Positions 17,390 to 31,416 of a stretch of 64,000 nt of DNA are shown here, piece by piece (the first letter of the stretch is position 1; the number at the start of each line of letters is the position of its first letter). This DNA comes from Apus apus (Eukaryota; Chordata; Aves; Apodiformes; Apodidae), in assembly GCF_020740795.1 (NCBI RefSeq), contig NC_067285.1:21224241-21288240 (forward strand). Reading direction: 5' to 3'. The notes below the pieces were generated by a model that had not been told where the DNA came from, searched no databases, and saw only the letters and a program-made list of their open reading frames with translations. The position numbers and the translations under genes are program-made.

Positions 17390-18460
17390 TCCTCCCTTGC
17401 CTCCTCGGCGGGCGGCTGGGACCGGCTGGGACCCCCTGGAACCCCCTGGGACGGCGCCGCCCGGCACCTCCCAGGGGGACGCTTCGCGGGCAAGCGGCTC
17501 TGCCTTCCTGTGGCACTTGTGCCTTTGAACTTACCTCTCAGCCGGCTGGGAGGGGAACCGGGCCCGCTGCGGCTTTCCCGCAGCAGGATGGGGCACAGCT
17601 GCTGGGAGAGGAAGGGGGTCCCGGGTGAGCCGGCAGTCGCTGCCGGGATGCGGCCGTCGCGCCCCTGGCGCGGGGAGCGGGGCCCGTGGGCCGGGCTGGG
17701 GAGGGCTCGGGGCCGGGGGCGGGGCGGGCACCGCCCGGCCCCACAGCCTCCACTTTGCGGTGCAGGTGCGGGAGAGAGGCCGTCGGCTCCGCGGTTTCCC
17801 CTCAGGTGAGGCAGCTGGAGGGCGGGAGGGGAGCGGCGGCGCGGCCGTGCTCCGTGCTCCGCGCACCTTCCTCGGCCCGGCCCGGCCCGGCCGCTCCCCT
17901 CTCCCGCCGGCCCCGCTGCGCACCGCGGCGCGGCCGCGCTCAGGCCCGGGGCTGAGGCCCGGGGCAGCCCCCGGAGCCGCGGCCCCGCCAGCCCGGGGCT
18001 CGGCCGAGGGAGGCGCGGGCCCGCCCGCAGCGCCGCACGCCCCCGGCCGGGGCCTGCCCGTGCGGAGAGGAGCGGGGCCCGGGCCGCCTCGGCAGTGCGG
18101 GAGCGGGGCTGGGGGAGGCAGGGAGCGGGGCGGTGCGTGACCGCTCTGCCCGCTCCGGAGCGGGAGCGCGGCGGCGGGGCTGGCTCGGGGCGGGGGGCGG
18201 CGGCCCCGCAGGGGTCCTTTAAAGGCGGCGGGGGCGGGTGCGGGGCCGGCGGGGCGTCCTCGGCCGGGGGCGCGGGGCGGGGCCGGGGCTGCTCGGGTCC
18301 CGGGTGTCCCAGCCCCGGGGCCGCGTCCCACGCGCGATGCGGTGACCCCCGCCAGGGCTGGGCTTCATCCCGCAGCGCAGAACCGGGCGCTGCTGGCGGC
18401 TGTCGCGGCCCGGGGCCGCCGTGACACCGCCCGGGCCCGCCCTGGGCCTTGTTCGGGGAA
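17390..18460 (+). promoter_or_regulatory. ANXA7: CpG-island promoter and probable non-coding first exon of ANXA7
   Basis: About 1.1 kb of very GC-rich, CpG-dense DNA about 2.4-3.5 kb upstream of the ANXA7 start codon. The first coding exon begins with an acceptor one base before the ATG, so a 5' untranslated exon must lie upstream, and this island is the natural place. CTCAG followed by GTGAGG (donor at 17806) is a good candidate splice donor. The exact start and exon borders cannot be set from sequence alone. G-runs from 18100 to 18300 could form quadruplexes. Open frames here reflect composition. Confidence 0.7.
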
Positions 18461-20882
18461 ACAAGGTGGAAGTTGGGTTCTGATGGGAAAACCCGCTGTT
18501 ATTTTGGTCATAAGACCAGTAAGGTCAGAGGCCCTGTTCTGCTGGGAGGACTTGCGCTGGCAGCGGAGCTGCGCTAAGGCAGCAGCGATCCCGTGTTCCC
18601 ATCTCGGTCATTGCACAAGTGACTTCTCTCCTGGAAAACACGTCTGCGTCCTGAAAGAGGTTTCAGTAGGTATTGCTGTGGGTCATAGTGAGTTCTGGAG
18701 GGACTTCTGTGACTGGTGTCAGAGGCAATCCCAGTTCAGCATCATGTCCACCTGTGATCCTTACCTGGCTCTTGTAACACTAGACTGTTTTTTTTTTTTT
18801 TCTAAATAAAAAAAGCAGATGCAAAGAAAACACCTTTATTTCGTTTTTGTTATTCAGAAGAATGACAAATAGGAATCAAGGTTTTGTTAAGAGAGGGATG
18901 ATTAAATGAAGTACGATGATTCCTAGAACCTGGCCCAAAAGAACTCGCATCACAGGTTGCATCCCAGAGAAGGAACCAATACAAGAAAGTAAGGAAAGCT
19001 AAACAATTTACCAGTACACCGTAAGTCACAGGTTTACACAGATGGTTAATTTGCTAATCAAAAATATGACATAGCCTTGATGGCTTGTTTGCTTGGAAGC
19101 GAGATGTTCGAAACTTGTGCATTGAAAAGCTATTTTCCTGGATGTGTTTGCTAGTAAATCAGAGACATAGCTGACAAGTTACATTCATGCTAAATTAAGT
19201 ATCTTACCATTGAGTCTAAAATTTGGTATATTTTAATCTGGTTAAAATATTAGGTCCCATTTATTGTACAAATTAAACTATTTACAGCTCTTGAAGCAGC
19301 TGAATTGCTGTCAGCAGCTGTTGATTTTGCTTAATGAAAAACATATAAAGTTGTTATATATCTTATATCATATAACATATATATAATTTAAATGGAAATG
19401 ATACAGTGCATCTCAGCAAGTTTTACAGACTTTACAATCCTGTCTTCTTAATGGTGTAACTTCTGTTGAATTACATGAAGATGAAAAGCTGAAGAAGTGT
19501 TTGTTTTTAATACTTGGTCTTGCTGACACAGTATTTTCCTGTAAGCAGAAAGAGTGAAATTGAAATAAAAAGGAAGTGCTGCTGGTCATCTTGTTCCTGA
19601 AAGGAGTTACAATTAGTGTTAAAGTTAGAAATACCAAAAGAAATGGGCTCCTGAAAGCCAAATTTAATGTCCATTCAAGCAGCTGCCAGTAATAAATACT
19701 GCACAGGTACTGGTTTAAGGTGTTTCTTCTTAGGGATATAGTCACTAGCAATGTTTATGATTAAAGTATAGGTTTACAAATACACCTTGTGTTGTTCTTC
19801 CCTCTTTATTTGGAAGTGATAATCAATGTTTATCAGTTTGAGACTGCATAGCTGTGCTCCTCTGAAAGTTGTTTTTGGCTCTTATTTGAACTAACCTATG
19901 CAAAGTTTTAATGTTTTCCACAAAAAGTTTCGGATTGCCCAAATGGTCCAGTGCAGTAAGAATTCTGCTTTTAAATAATTTGGTTTTGCCAATGAATACC
20001 TAGAAATGTCAATAACAATTCCCTGTATGTTATTAATTTCTTTATTTCCCATGTCCTTTGATTTGTGCAGCTAAGGTGCATATTGTCCTAGAAACGTGCC
20101 ATGGGTAATTCCCAGGCCCTGATCAGGGAATCTGGCTGATTAGCATGATTTTTTTTCCCCTGACATTAAATGTTTCATAACCTGGCTAATGGCCCAACAC
20201 TCCCCACCCAGCTGGCTGGCATCCTGGGGGATGATCTCTGTCCTGTCTGTTCCTACTCTCCAAGGCCCTCTATTAAAAATGGGACCAAAATAAAGTTACT
20301 GTCAGGAAATAGAGATCTTCAATACAAATTAAATAATGCTGGGGGATTACACGTTTCTATCAAATTATCATTTTTCACAGGATAGATTGGGTACTGCTGT
20401 ACTCAGAGAAATAACCCTTGTAAGCTGAGGAGAGACAGGAGAAAGGCACTTGGTGCAGGGCAGGACTGGGGCCCTGCTCTAGCCTGACCCCTCTGTTTCT
20501 GTTCTGGCAAAGGGCTCAGCCTCCTCCTGCTGGAAACTGGAGGTTTCCAGGAATGCAGGAATCCTGCATTTCAGAGTTCTTTTTGGAGATTCAGGCCACT
20601 TGCCGTTCTTCAGTGTCTGCCTGACCCAAAATAGGAGTGGTAGTCAATCACGAAGTGGAAGATGCTTCTCTGTGATTCTGAATCCTGCTTGCTGTGGTCA
20701 CATGTAGGAAAAAAAGGAAAGGTTTTGTGGGTTTAACAGCTGGCAGGTACTCTGGAGCAATTCTAAACCTGCTAAATATTGCTCAAGTGATTTAACAGGC
20801 AGCTAGCAAGCAAATAACTACTACAAACTCATATATAGTGCCTCGATAGTGAAAATATCTTTTTTTTTTTTTTTAACCCAGA

Positions 20883-23800
20883 ATGTCATACCCAGGTTAC
20901 CCCCCTTCTGGCGGCTACCCTGCTTTCCCTGGTTATCCTGTAAGTATGGCTCTGAACGTGTTGCTGTGCTGATGTATTTGTATTCTGTGAACAGCCTTTC
21001 TTACTGTGCTCTGTGTATGTGTAAATAGTAGCTGTCAGTTCACATATGGTATTTTCTAGAGATTATGGTCTCTTTTAATCTATATATACCTGAGGATGAC
21101 TTTACAGTTTTCTGGTAAGAATTCCAAGACGGAAGTTTAAGATTTTTTTAATTTTTTTTTTTTTAATGTCTCGTGACATCTGTTTTTGGCTTATTTTCCT
21201 ACCTACCTCAGCAAATAATTTTTTAGAAAGTATCAGTAGTTCATACATAAATAGGAGGGTCTTTATATACAGAGTCAGAGGTGATCTCTGAACCAGGCTT
21301 TACCACAGTCTCTACCAAATAGTCCACAGGCCTATATCCAAGGATTTACAAAGATGCTGAACAAACTTCAGTGGCCATTGCCCTCAGGAATAGCTTGGAA
21401 TGCTTTACTCAAGTAGCCCAGCTCCCATATGACACCAAGTAAATATTTTTCTGAGGATAAAGGACCCTCTATCTTGACTTTGACCCCCTATCCTTCAGCC
21501 ACAGGACTTTGTTCCTCCTTCAGCTCATGACTGAATGGACTGAAAATTCCAATGAAACTTAATGCAAGGCTGGAAGTATCAGATGTGGCTGATACTGCAG
21601 TCTTTTTTACATGCCTGCATCATTTTTCAAAGCTAGATGCAACTGTGTGGTTTTATTAGTATGGCACTCATCATACAGTAATGGTGGGAATTTTATATGC
21701 TCTGTGTTTTCTGTAGTACAGAACTAGAGTTAAGCATGGAGCTCAACCTGGATCCCATTAAGATGCTGAAAAGCTATAAATACATGCAATACATTCTCAG
21801 ATTGTTTTGCTTTACAATTTACCCTTGCTCCCTCTGAAATGCTAAAGTCAGCCAAACTAAAGACAAACATGTTAGAATCCAGACTTTTCTAACTTGAGGA
21901 TTTCTTTTTTCCCCTCAAGGTTCTGCTGAACTCTCATTATTGTAGCTGTAATTTATTTCTAACTACATCTGAAACAATTTTTTCCTAGGTGGCATCTAAA
22001 ATATAGCCAACTTCAGTGGATGAATTTAGAAGTCCCTTTAGATTTGATAATAATTTATTTATTTTCTAGTCTCATTGATGATGCCCAAAGTGATAACCAG
22101 TGCAAAAAAAGAAGTTAAATTATTTTCTTCTGCAATAGTGATAGCTATCTGAGCAAGGCTTTTGAGGATCCTAATTTTGGATTTGTGAATCTAAATTCCA
22201 TTAAAATATTTTTGTTGAGTCTGTCAGAGAAAGGTTAGACTGTACCACTGGGGAAGAGAATATTATATAGCCTGGACACAGTAATCTGGGGGTAGAAACC
22301 TTGGGGCAAACAAACCTGAGAACGTCTGAGCAGCACTTTACCACTTTGCAGTTTATTTCTGTTTTCTGGGCTCAGGAATGAGTGTGTAGTGCATGTCATG
22401 TGTGACTCGTATTTCTAAGGGTAGTAGGTAAAGATGATTCTCAGCAAGTGAGTAATGAGTCTATACATTAGATACCTGATTTTTAAGATCAAGTATATAA
22501 TTTTAACTTACAGGGTTCTCCCTTCCTGGTCATTCAACTAAATATTTCTAATGTATGTTAATGCTAATAAGAACCTTTGTGATATGACTGGTAACTCATA
22601 TACACAGCAAAACAAAGGCATATGTTTGACTTGTTCTTTTTATTTAAAACATGAAATAGGCACTCAGTCTGACTCAGTGGTCCAGATTTAGTCATTGAAT
22701 ATCCATGCCTGGATTCTAAAGAAAATGGAAACAAAACACATCTTTTAAGTTCTTACGATGATCCATTTGAAAATACTGGTTTTGCAAGAGAGACCAAAGA
22801 TACTAAGCTCTTTAAAGTCCCAACAGAACAGGAGTTGAGCTCCTAATGATTCATAGAGATCAAACCTAGCTGAGCTCAGCTCTTACATATGTGGGATAGA
22901 AGTAGCAGCTTTCCAGTGAAGGACGAGAGGACTTCGTGGTTGACAAATTGCATGTGGCTCAGCAGTGCATGTCCCTGGGAAGGAAGGTTAATGACATACC
23001 AGGGTCTAGCAAGAGCAAAGCCAGCAGGTCAAGGGTAATTGTTATTCCTGTGTGCTCAGTGCCTAGGAGGCCACATCTGGAATACCAAGTCTACTTGTAA
23101 CCTCCCAGTACAACATGGAGGAACAGGGAGGGCTGCTTGCCTGGAGAAGAGAAGGCTAAGTGGAGATCTGTTCAGTTTTCTGCTACCTAAGGAGTGATGG
23201 AGACATTGGAGCCAGCCTCTTCTCAGAGGTACATGGTGAAAGGGCAGCTGGCAACAACCACAGGTTGTAATTGTAATTTGATTTGAGGAAAACATTTTTC
23301 ACCATGAGAGTAGTCAAACTCTGGAACAGAGTCCCAGAGAAGCTGTGAAGTTGCTGCTGAAGATACTGAAAACTTGACAAGGCCTTGTGTGACCTCACTT
23401 AACTCTGAAGCAGGCCCTGCTTTGAAGGTGGATGGGATCAGAGGCCTTCTAGAGGTGTCTTCCACCCAGCAGCACTCTCTGATTGTGTCAACATGGAAGA
23501 AGCATCAGAAAACCCAACCAGGAGGCTCCCATCCAGGCTTTAGGAATTCTGCTGCTGTTGCTTTAAGGGCTGAATCTAATGATATAATTCACATTATTAT
23601 ATACATGGACATTGTGGTAGCTTGAGAGTTTTTACTCTTATGTCCTGTTAGCAGGCATACAGACATCCCATTTTTGTGTTTCAGCCGACAGGACAAGAGT
23701 CTGTCTATCCACCAGCCGGTCAGTACTCCTATCCTGCTGTTCCTCCAGCAGGAGGAGGGACCTATCCCGCAGCACCACCGAATGCTGGCTATCCAGGCGC

Positions 23801-26800
23801 AGCAGGATATCCTGCCCCAGGGGGCTACCCTGCCTCAGGGGGTTACCCTGGAGTTTCCCAGGCTGGAGGAATGCCACCTTACCCTGGAGGTAAGGTCCTT
23901 TGTTGGCGTGCCCCTTGGGAGTGGTTTCTGGTGTAACCATTCCCTGTGCTTGGTAGAAGCAGTAAAGAAACTGCAGCTTTGTTCAGTGATGGCTTTAGGC
24001 AGCAGCCTGCAGGCAGCCAGCCAGATTGCTACCTAGCAGTACATACCTGCCTGCTAGTGGCAGGGCCTCATGGTTTTGGACCATTGCACAGACACAGAGA
24101 GATTAGTCAATTGCTCAGGTCTGCTCAATAACCTGGTACATGAGTCAGAATTCCAGCACAAAACATTAAAGTATGCTAAAGACTTTCTTCTCATAGTTCC
24201 CACAGGCCCTGGGTTTGGTATGCCTCCTGCTGGCCCTGGATTTGGTGGCTATATGCAGCCATCTGCCCAAAGCTATGCTGGAGGTGGACCAGCACAAATT
24301 CCAGGTATGTCTTATATAAGAAACTTTTAAGCATCCAAAGTTAACCCAACAGATCACAGGATAGGTATTAACAAATCAAGCACTTAACATTGTTACTTTC
24401 AGCTATCAAGGTTTCTATGCTGTACACCTCTTGCCACTCTTCTTGACAAGACCACCGAGGGGCTGATGAGAACCATCTCTATAGGTGCTACATCCAAAAG
24501 GGATGGCTGTCACTGATTAATGGTTATGATGTAGTGGTTTAGGTGCTCATACTTCTTCAAGCTGTGCGTGTCCAATGAACCGTAAAATCCAGTGTCCACA
24601 TTCAGTAAGTGTCTGGCTGTTCTGTCAATATCAAAGAAATTACTGCATTTTTCAGACCTCTGTTCATGGTGATCCCTAGGATAGTAGGGGAAGTGGAAAG
24701 TAGAATGCACACAATTGCTTCATAGCAGTGCAGTGTTTTTAATGCTTTCAGTGGTCACTTACCTTCAAGATGATTTTTGTCCTATGTCAGTTGCATTTGG
24801 AAGAAATTCAGAACAGCAAAACCTTTTTTTAAATTATTGCTTTGTTGACTCTTAACAATAAATAAACTGCTGTTAAGATGATAACAATTGTACATATGTA
24901 TTATGGATAAAAATAAAATTCCAGTACAAAAAACTCACAGTACTTTTGATCACGAGATTCCTTCAATTCCTTTGGCACCAGTGAAATCTTAATAGTTATT
25001 GTTTATATGCTAGACATTTTAAAGTGTATAATATGACTTTGTAAGAGAGCATGGGACAGGCATTCTTCATTCACATGACCCATATTGTCTTTCGTCAAAG
25101 ATAGCACTAGGCTTCCAGTTCCCACAGCACCAGTACATTTAGTATTTTCAGAATTACCTTGCTAGTGTATGTACCAGAATGTGCCTGTGATTGCTTCTTC
25201 CCATAATTTCCAAGGGCAAAAAAAGTTCAATTACTAATAATGACGGGTATCATTACTTAGGAAACAGTTTTTGTGCAGTGGTAGGTCTGTACATGGCTTT
25301 ACTTTCAGATTAAATAGCATTTACATAATAAGAGGAGAGCTAATTAATTCCTTTAATCTTTTTATTTTCAGTAGGTTTTCCTGGTGGACAAGCACCATCA
25401 CCAGTGCCTGGTCCGGTATGTGCTGTATCCTCTTTAATCAATCTTATGCAATTTTACAGCTGGTTTAAAAAAATTTACAGCGTATTCTGTGTTACTAGTT
25501 CCCAGCTACACTCAGAGTATGACCTGAACAAAATCATAACTCTGTTTCTGTTTATACTCACTCATCAAGTAGCTCTTTGTCCATGGGTAAAAGCATCCCA
25601 AAAGCTGTTGAACAGGACTAAATGCTGCCCTGATTCTGTGTTAAGAGAAAAAATGGGGAACTAATGGACAAGTCCTTCTGAAGTACTGATTCCAAAGTTG
25701 TGATTTTAGTTTATACTGTGCAGGATAGCTGGTTATATCTGACTCTCCCTTTCAGCCTGCAGCAATGGTTCAGTGCACCCAGGGCACAATTCAAGCTGCT
25801 CCAAACTTTGATGCTGAAAGGGACGCAGAAATTCTACGCAAAGCTATGAAGGGGTTTGGTAAGTAAGCAACAGAAGGTTAAATTTCTATTGTGTAACTTC
25901 CTTAAGGACATTTTGCCCTTTTCTTCTATTTTTATTTAACAATACATTTTTTCTCCCCAAGATTTTCAGAAGTCACACTTCCAAAACAATTCGGACTATT
26001 TAGTAGATGAAGTTATACAGAAAAGTTGGTAGACTTAAGTGGTAGTCATTTCTTATGTAACTATACCCAAACACAAGAGTATAACATACAGTCTTAGAGG
26101 GATTATGGTGAGTTCTTACCTGACACCGCCCTTCTGTTTCCAAGGAACTGACGAGCAGGCTATCATCAATGTTGTTGCTAACCGCTCTAATGATCAAAGG
26201 CAAAAAATCAAGGCAGCTTTCAAGACTATGTATGGCAAGGTATGTTCACTAGTTCATTGAATCAGTAAACAAATCCAAACGTTCAGCTGCTGCTTTTACT
26301 GCCTGATCGCATTTTAGTCTTGGGGGTGGTTTGGGCATTTAAGTTTTTTAATACACACAAACCAGCAATGAAGTATGTTTTTTCATAAGAAGCAAACTGA
26401 GAAACTGGTTGAGGATTGATGAGTCAGTAAAAGGCTGAGATAATTTAATTGCTTCCCTCTGTCATTTGTGCAACTTAAGGTGAAATTTTATAGTGGTAGC
26501 ATTTTTCAGGACCTGACTAGGTCCTAATTGGTGAGGAGATAAAGGAGAAGAGCTGAGCTGTCGAAGTTTTGGATGTAGGGAAGTTCTTTGTAAGAAATAA
26601 AACAGCACAAAGGTAGAAATCAGTCACAAAAGTAAGTTCTAGTTTAATCTTTTTTCAGTATATAATCCACATGGCTAACACTTTCCAAAGCCCCTTTTTT
26701 GTTTATAATTGGACAGGATTTAATTAAAGATCTGAAGTCTGAATTAAGTGGAAATATAGAAGAACTGATTCTAGCACTCTTCATGCCTAGCACCTATTAC

Positions 26801-29800
26801 GATGCCTGGAGTTTACGTCATGCAATGAAGGTATGGTTTTCCTGTGAACAAAATAGTTTAAGATAGTCTTAAAATACTCACCTAAGAGTACCTGATTCCT
26901 GCATTGTTGAAAAAGCCTGAAGTGACAAATTTTGGGACTGTGGGGCTTAAAATTATTTTCTGTGACCCCCAGTTCCAGACAATTTTTGCAGGATTGGCCA
27001 GTTCAGAGCAGCTGCCCATCCAGCAGAGGATGAAACGCTGCAGGACAGAACTTGGTCATAAGTTTTGCTAGGACCTAGAAAGGGACAAGGTGCTATTAAA
27101 ACTGTAATCACTGCTGGAAGTGAAAGTACATTAGACATTAGAGGCCAGGCTTGATGGGGCTGTGAACAATCTGGTCTAGTGTGAGATGTCCCTGTTTATC
27201 ATAAGACTCTGCCTTCCTCCAGTATGTTTCCAGATTATTGTTGCCAAAGAATATCCTTCCTAAGTCATTTTCCAGTTAACTTTGGCTAATGTCACTTTTG
27301 TATAGTTTTGGTTGTTTTTTTCTTTAACTGATGCTTTTGAACTGTTTTGAATCTTCATTCCATTTTAAGCAAACAGGAGACTTGGTGCTTTCACACTGCA
27401 AGGATACTGTTCTGACAATGCAGATTGTATTAAGTTTTAAAATAACAGATGACTGCTTCATTTCACAGTTGAAGAAAACTGAATAGGTAATACTTTATAG
27501 TTATGTCCTCTTTCCCTCTGCCTACAGGGAGCAGGCACTCAGGAGAGAGTGCTGATTGAGATCCTTTGCACGAGGACAAACCAGGAAATACGAGAAATAG
27601 TGAACTGCTATAAATCAGAATTTGGAAGGGACATTGAACAAGACATCAGAGCAGACACTTCAGGACACTTTGAACGATTACTTATATCTATGTGCCAAGT
27701 AAGCTTTATTTTTTTGTTTTGTTTTTGGTAAGATAATGGCTTACGGTCTGGCTTTGATGCATGTCATCATAATGGCTCCATAAATAAATTGTCTGAGTAT
27801 GCTTAGCAAGGGCCATGTTTTTAAGAAATTAGCCCTGGGCCATTAATTTATTCCCTCATGAGAAACTACGGCACTTCAGTCCCTTCTCAAAGAAGAGATA
27901 ACTTCCTATCTATAAATCTATGATGAATTGTGTGGCCTAATTTAGCACCCTATATTCATGTCAGAGAATTTATGTGTAAATACTGTGCAGATATGATCAA
28001 GTGGTCCTATAAAGCAGTGTTCCACACTGCTATTAAAGCAAGATGCTTTTTATTTCTTACATATATTAACAAAATAACTTGGGTGAATATGATGGGATAA
28101 CCTTTATGGTGTGCAGAGTACTTGTGAGAATCCCTACGAACAAGTTAAGAGGCACCACAGGGCAAAACTTGCCTCTCAATTTACACCAGGCTTCCTTCAC
28201 ATCACCAGAATCAGGGAGGTGCTACTATTGAACTCGGCTTGCTTATTGCATCTCATTTAATAGGGATCTTTTTCCATTAAAGAATAATAACTTACAGTTA
28301 TCCACATTTAGGAAGAAATATGAACTAATGCGATTTCCATTTCTTTGACCAATCTCCCTATCTGCTGTTAGAATTTCTATGACACTTATCTATGTAATTT
28401 GCCTCTTCCTTTGTGAGACTTCAGCTATGCACTAGGTATTTGGATTAAAAAGACAAAATCCACAAGAAAGCAAACCTTGGGACACTCATGCTGCTAATTT
28501 TTATTTTGATAAATCCAGTCCTTTACAATAACTGACAACCACATCATTTAAATATTTATTAACCACTATAGATACAATAGTATTTGAGAGCATTTGTCCA
28601 GCCTACTCAGCCAGTATATTTAGTAGTATCCATCCATGCACTGGGCAGCCAAAAACACCCAAACAAAGCACATAAAATGTCATATAAGCCCTACTGACAT
28701 GTAAGCCCAATTTAAAACTAAAGTAAGTACTTTCTAGAGATACTGTTACTTGAAATTAGCAAATTCTAAATAAAATAGAAGACCTGAGATATTTCAGGTG
28801 TGCATATTCAGTAAGATAATTAATGAGTTCATTTGGGAAGATTCTTTGCAACTTGATGCCTAGAAACAAAGAAATAAAGAGAAAGCTTATATTATAAATA
28901 AAATACAGAATTAAATACAGTACTTGCTTAGAACCATGAGATGGTATGTAAAGGTGAGATTATCTGAGTCAGTAGATCAACAGTTTAAAGCATGCCCTAC
29001 GTAGATTCTGCACCACTTTTCTATTTGTTACCGGTGAGATATATTAAACTGAAGAGTAGTTTTAAAATAATGTATTTCAACTGGTATTACTCTGTCTGCT
29101 TCAACATACTTGGGGTCTACACTGCAAGCAGTTAAAGCATGGCCTTCTCTGCATCATTTCACCTCATATCTGTTGTCTTTGCTTTTAGGGTAATCGGGAT
29201 GAGAACCAAACTGTGGATTATCAAAAAGCTCAAGAAGATGCTCAGCGTCTGTACCAAGCAGGTGAAGGAAAACTTGGAACTGATGAATCTTGCTTTAATA
29301 TGGTTCTGGCAACCAGAAGTTTCCCCCAGCTGAAAGCAACAGTCGAGGCATACTCCAGGGTAGGGGTCCTTCACTGATTTCAAATGAGCTTGGTCAGTGT
29401 ATTTTAAATTAAGGTTCTGCTTGTTACTGCATTTCATTATCCACATTTTTATCTCATTTGTAGATTGCTAATCGTGATTTATTAAGCAGCATCGACCGAG
29501 AATTTTCAGGAAATGTGGAACGTGGTTTGAAGACAATTTGTAAGTTATATGTTCTTCCCTGTCCTTATCCCTTATGAGTGAAACCTTCTAAACGTATTTG
29601 AAGAAGAGTCCAGTTCAACACTGACCACGTGGCAAATGTGCACACAATCTAAGACCGTGCTGGCACAAATGTAATTTCAATTATTCAAATTATTCACTTT
29701 ACACTTAATTGGAGAACATAAGCATCCACCACGAAGAAGTCAGTTTGAAACAAGAAAAATCTCCATAGAAATTACCTGTAATTTCTCTGGGAAGACAGCT

Positions 29801-31416
29801 TAGTGCTTGCAGTGTAACAGAGCCATGACTCTGGGTGTGTGGCAGACACAACTGAGCTACCCTCACACATGATCTCAGAACCAACATGAACCTCCTTTAG
29901 GCACAGTTCCCTTTCCAGCCATCTTTCCCCCTGCCCCTCCTGGCCCCAGCACCTACCCCTAAAAAGTTCTGCGTTTCCTAAGGAAAGCTTCACAGAATAG
30001 AAACTCTGTTTCAAATTAACTTTTTCCTGGTGACTTGTTATAGTAAAGCAGTTCAAATTTAGCACAATTTGCTGCTAGTAAGAATCAGTATGATTTGCTA
30101 GTGACTCTGCAGACACCACTCCTATCAATGCTACCAAAATGACAGTGTTTCTGTAGCCATACCGGATAAGCAAAAACTTGCAAGATTATATTCTGCTCAA
30201 GAGTTTTATGGGAAAAATTCAGCTCTAAGAAGCTCATAAAAGAATAAAGGCATTTGTCTGAGAGTGAACAATCTTAACTGAAACAATACCATTGAGTGAG
30301 CTATTGGTATAGTTTTATTTTTCTTAGTGAGATTCTACCAATGGAACATGAGTAAAATACCTTGTATCTCAGCAGCAGCTATCCAAGGAGTAGAACTGTT
30401 TTTAGAGAACCTATTTGAGGATTGAAGTTTCAGCCAGTTTTCAAAAGGACTTCCAGAGAAGTTAACTGCTAATAACCCTCAGTTTTTTTGTGAAGGAATT
30501 ACTCATTTGGTCAGCTTGAAAATAAGCTTTGCTCTACAGTTCCTGTAATCCATAGGAACTGGATCTTCATCAGTACTTACCCTCTAGCTGTCTGCAGCAA
30601 AAATCCTGAATTGATCCTGCCAGGTATCCCTATACAATACTGGAACTGATCCAAAAAATATACTTTATTGCAGTGCAATGTGCTTTAAATCGCCCAGCCT
30701 TTTTTGCAGAAAGACTTTATCACTCAATGAAAGGAGCTGGCACAGATGATTCTACCCTCATCAGAATTATAGTCACTCGCAGTGAGGTAAGAAACTTTCT
30801 CCTCTCTACGTGTGGAGCAGAAAGCTGTCTACCCCAGCCAGCTTTTCACTTACTCCTTCTTTCACAGCTGTAGAAATAATGAATTACAATGAACCTTTTA
30901 CGGGGTTCTGATTTAGATGAATGTGTTAATTTGTTTTAAAGCCAGCTTTTATATAGTAATTTAATTATCTCTAGCTAGATAGTAATACTGCTTGTCTTTC
31001 TTCTTAACCTGTGGCTGCCTGTCTGTGTAGCAGATTAGCACCCTCAAGTTCAAAGGTTCAGCTAAGTTAGGATACCATGGTCCTAACAAAGCAAGGAACA
31101 ACTACTAGACCCTGCTTTGGGAGCTGCTCCTCTGTCCTCAGAGGCATCAGCTGGCTTGTAAGATGTGCAGAGTTAACCAATTGCATGTTTCACCCCTGGC
31201 ACGTGTTCTGTAGTCTGTGAGGGAGGAGGTGTGGGGAGACTGTCTAGGAGTTGCACTGTGTTTAAATTCTGTGCTTTTTTTCCCTTTGCATAGATTGACC
31301 TTGTGCAAGTTAAACAGATGTTCACACAAATGTATCAGAAGACTTTGGCTACAATGATAGCAAGTGATACAAGTGGCGATTACAGGCGTTTGCTGTTGGC
31401 AATTGTTGGTCAATAG
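20883..31416 (+). CDS. ANXA7: Annexin A7 (synexin)
   Basis: Calcium-dependent phospholipid-binding protein linked to membrane fusion, exocytosis and calcium handling. Coding exons: 20883-20939, 23685-23889, 24197-24304, 25372-25415, 25756-25858, 26145-26239, 26717-26830, 27528-27698, 29189-29359, 29464-29539, 30674-30786 and 31294-31416. All joins are in phase and give 459 aa, close to the 466-aa human short form. Residues 1 to about 147 are a Gly/Tyr/Pro-rich tail beginning [13 protein letters not shown] with many GGYP units. Four annexin repeats follow, with calcium-loop motifs GFGTDE, GAGTQE, KLGTDE and GAGTDD. The protein ends LLLAIVGQ. The start is the first ATG after the acceptor and matches the conserved annexin A7 N-terminus. 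I see no exon matching the brain/muscle cassette of mammals between exons 4 and 5. Introns 2 and 8 (those entering the exons at 23685 and 27528 are introns 1 and 7) are repeat-poor; introns 1 and 7 carry CR1 pieces. Confidence 0.97.
22940..23500 (+). mobile_element. CR1 LINE fragment, 5'-truncated and diverged
   Basis: Lies in ANXA7 intron 1. It matches the 3' half of CR1 elements in order: a segment like the end of the reverse transcriptase frame (GGCCACATCTGGAATAC, then CTGGAGAAGAGAAGGCTAAG), a stretch like 'cccagagaagctgtg', and a tail with 'cttctagaggtgtcttccaccc'. It is interrupted by stops and small deletions, so it is an old, inactive copy. Edges are approximate. Confidence 0.8.
25369..25374 (+). 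promoter_or_regulatory. ANXA7: NAGNAG tandem splice acceptor of ANXA7 exon 4
   Basis: CAG at 25369-25371 is followed at once by TAG at 25372-25374. Splicing after CAG gives Val-Gly at the junction, and splicing after TAG gives Gly alone. Both keep the frame. I used the upstream site for the coding model. Confidence 0.6.
27138..27195 (+). mobile_element. CR1 LINE 3' fragment
   Basis: About 55 bases in ANXA7 intron 7 resembling the CR1 stretch 'aggccaggttggatggggctctg...caacctggtctagtg'. It is only a remnant with no open frame, and its borders are approximate. Confidence 0.6.

Noticed and set aside
17531-18331. 266-codon minus-strand frame and several + strand frames in the ANXA7 CpG island
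   Set aside because: Very high GC content removes stop codons. The translations are Pro/Ala/Arg/Gly runs with no family motif.
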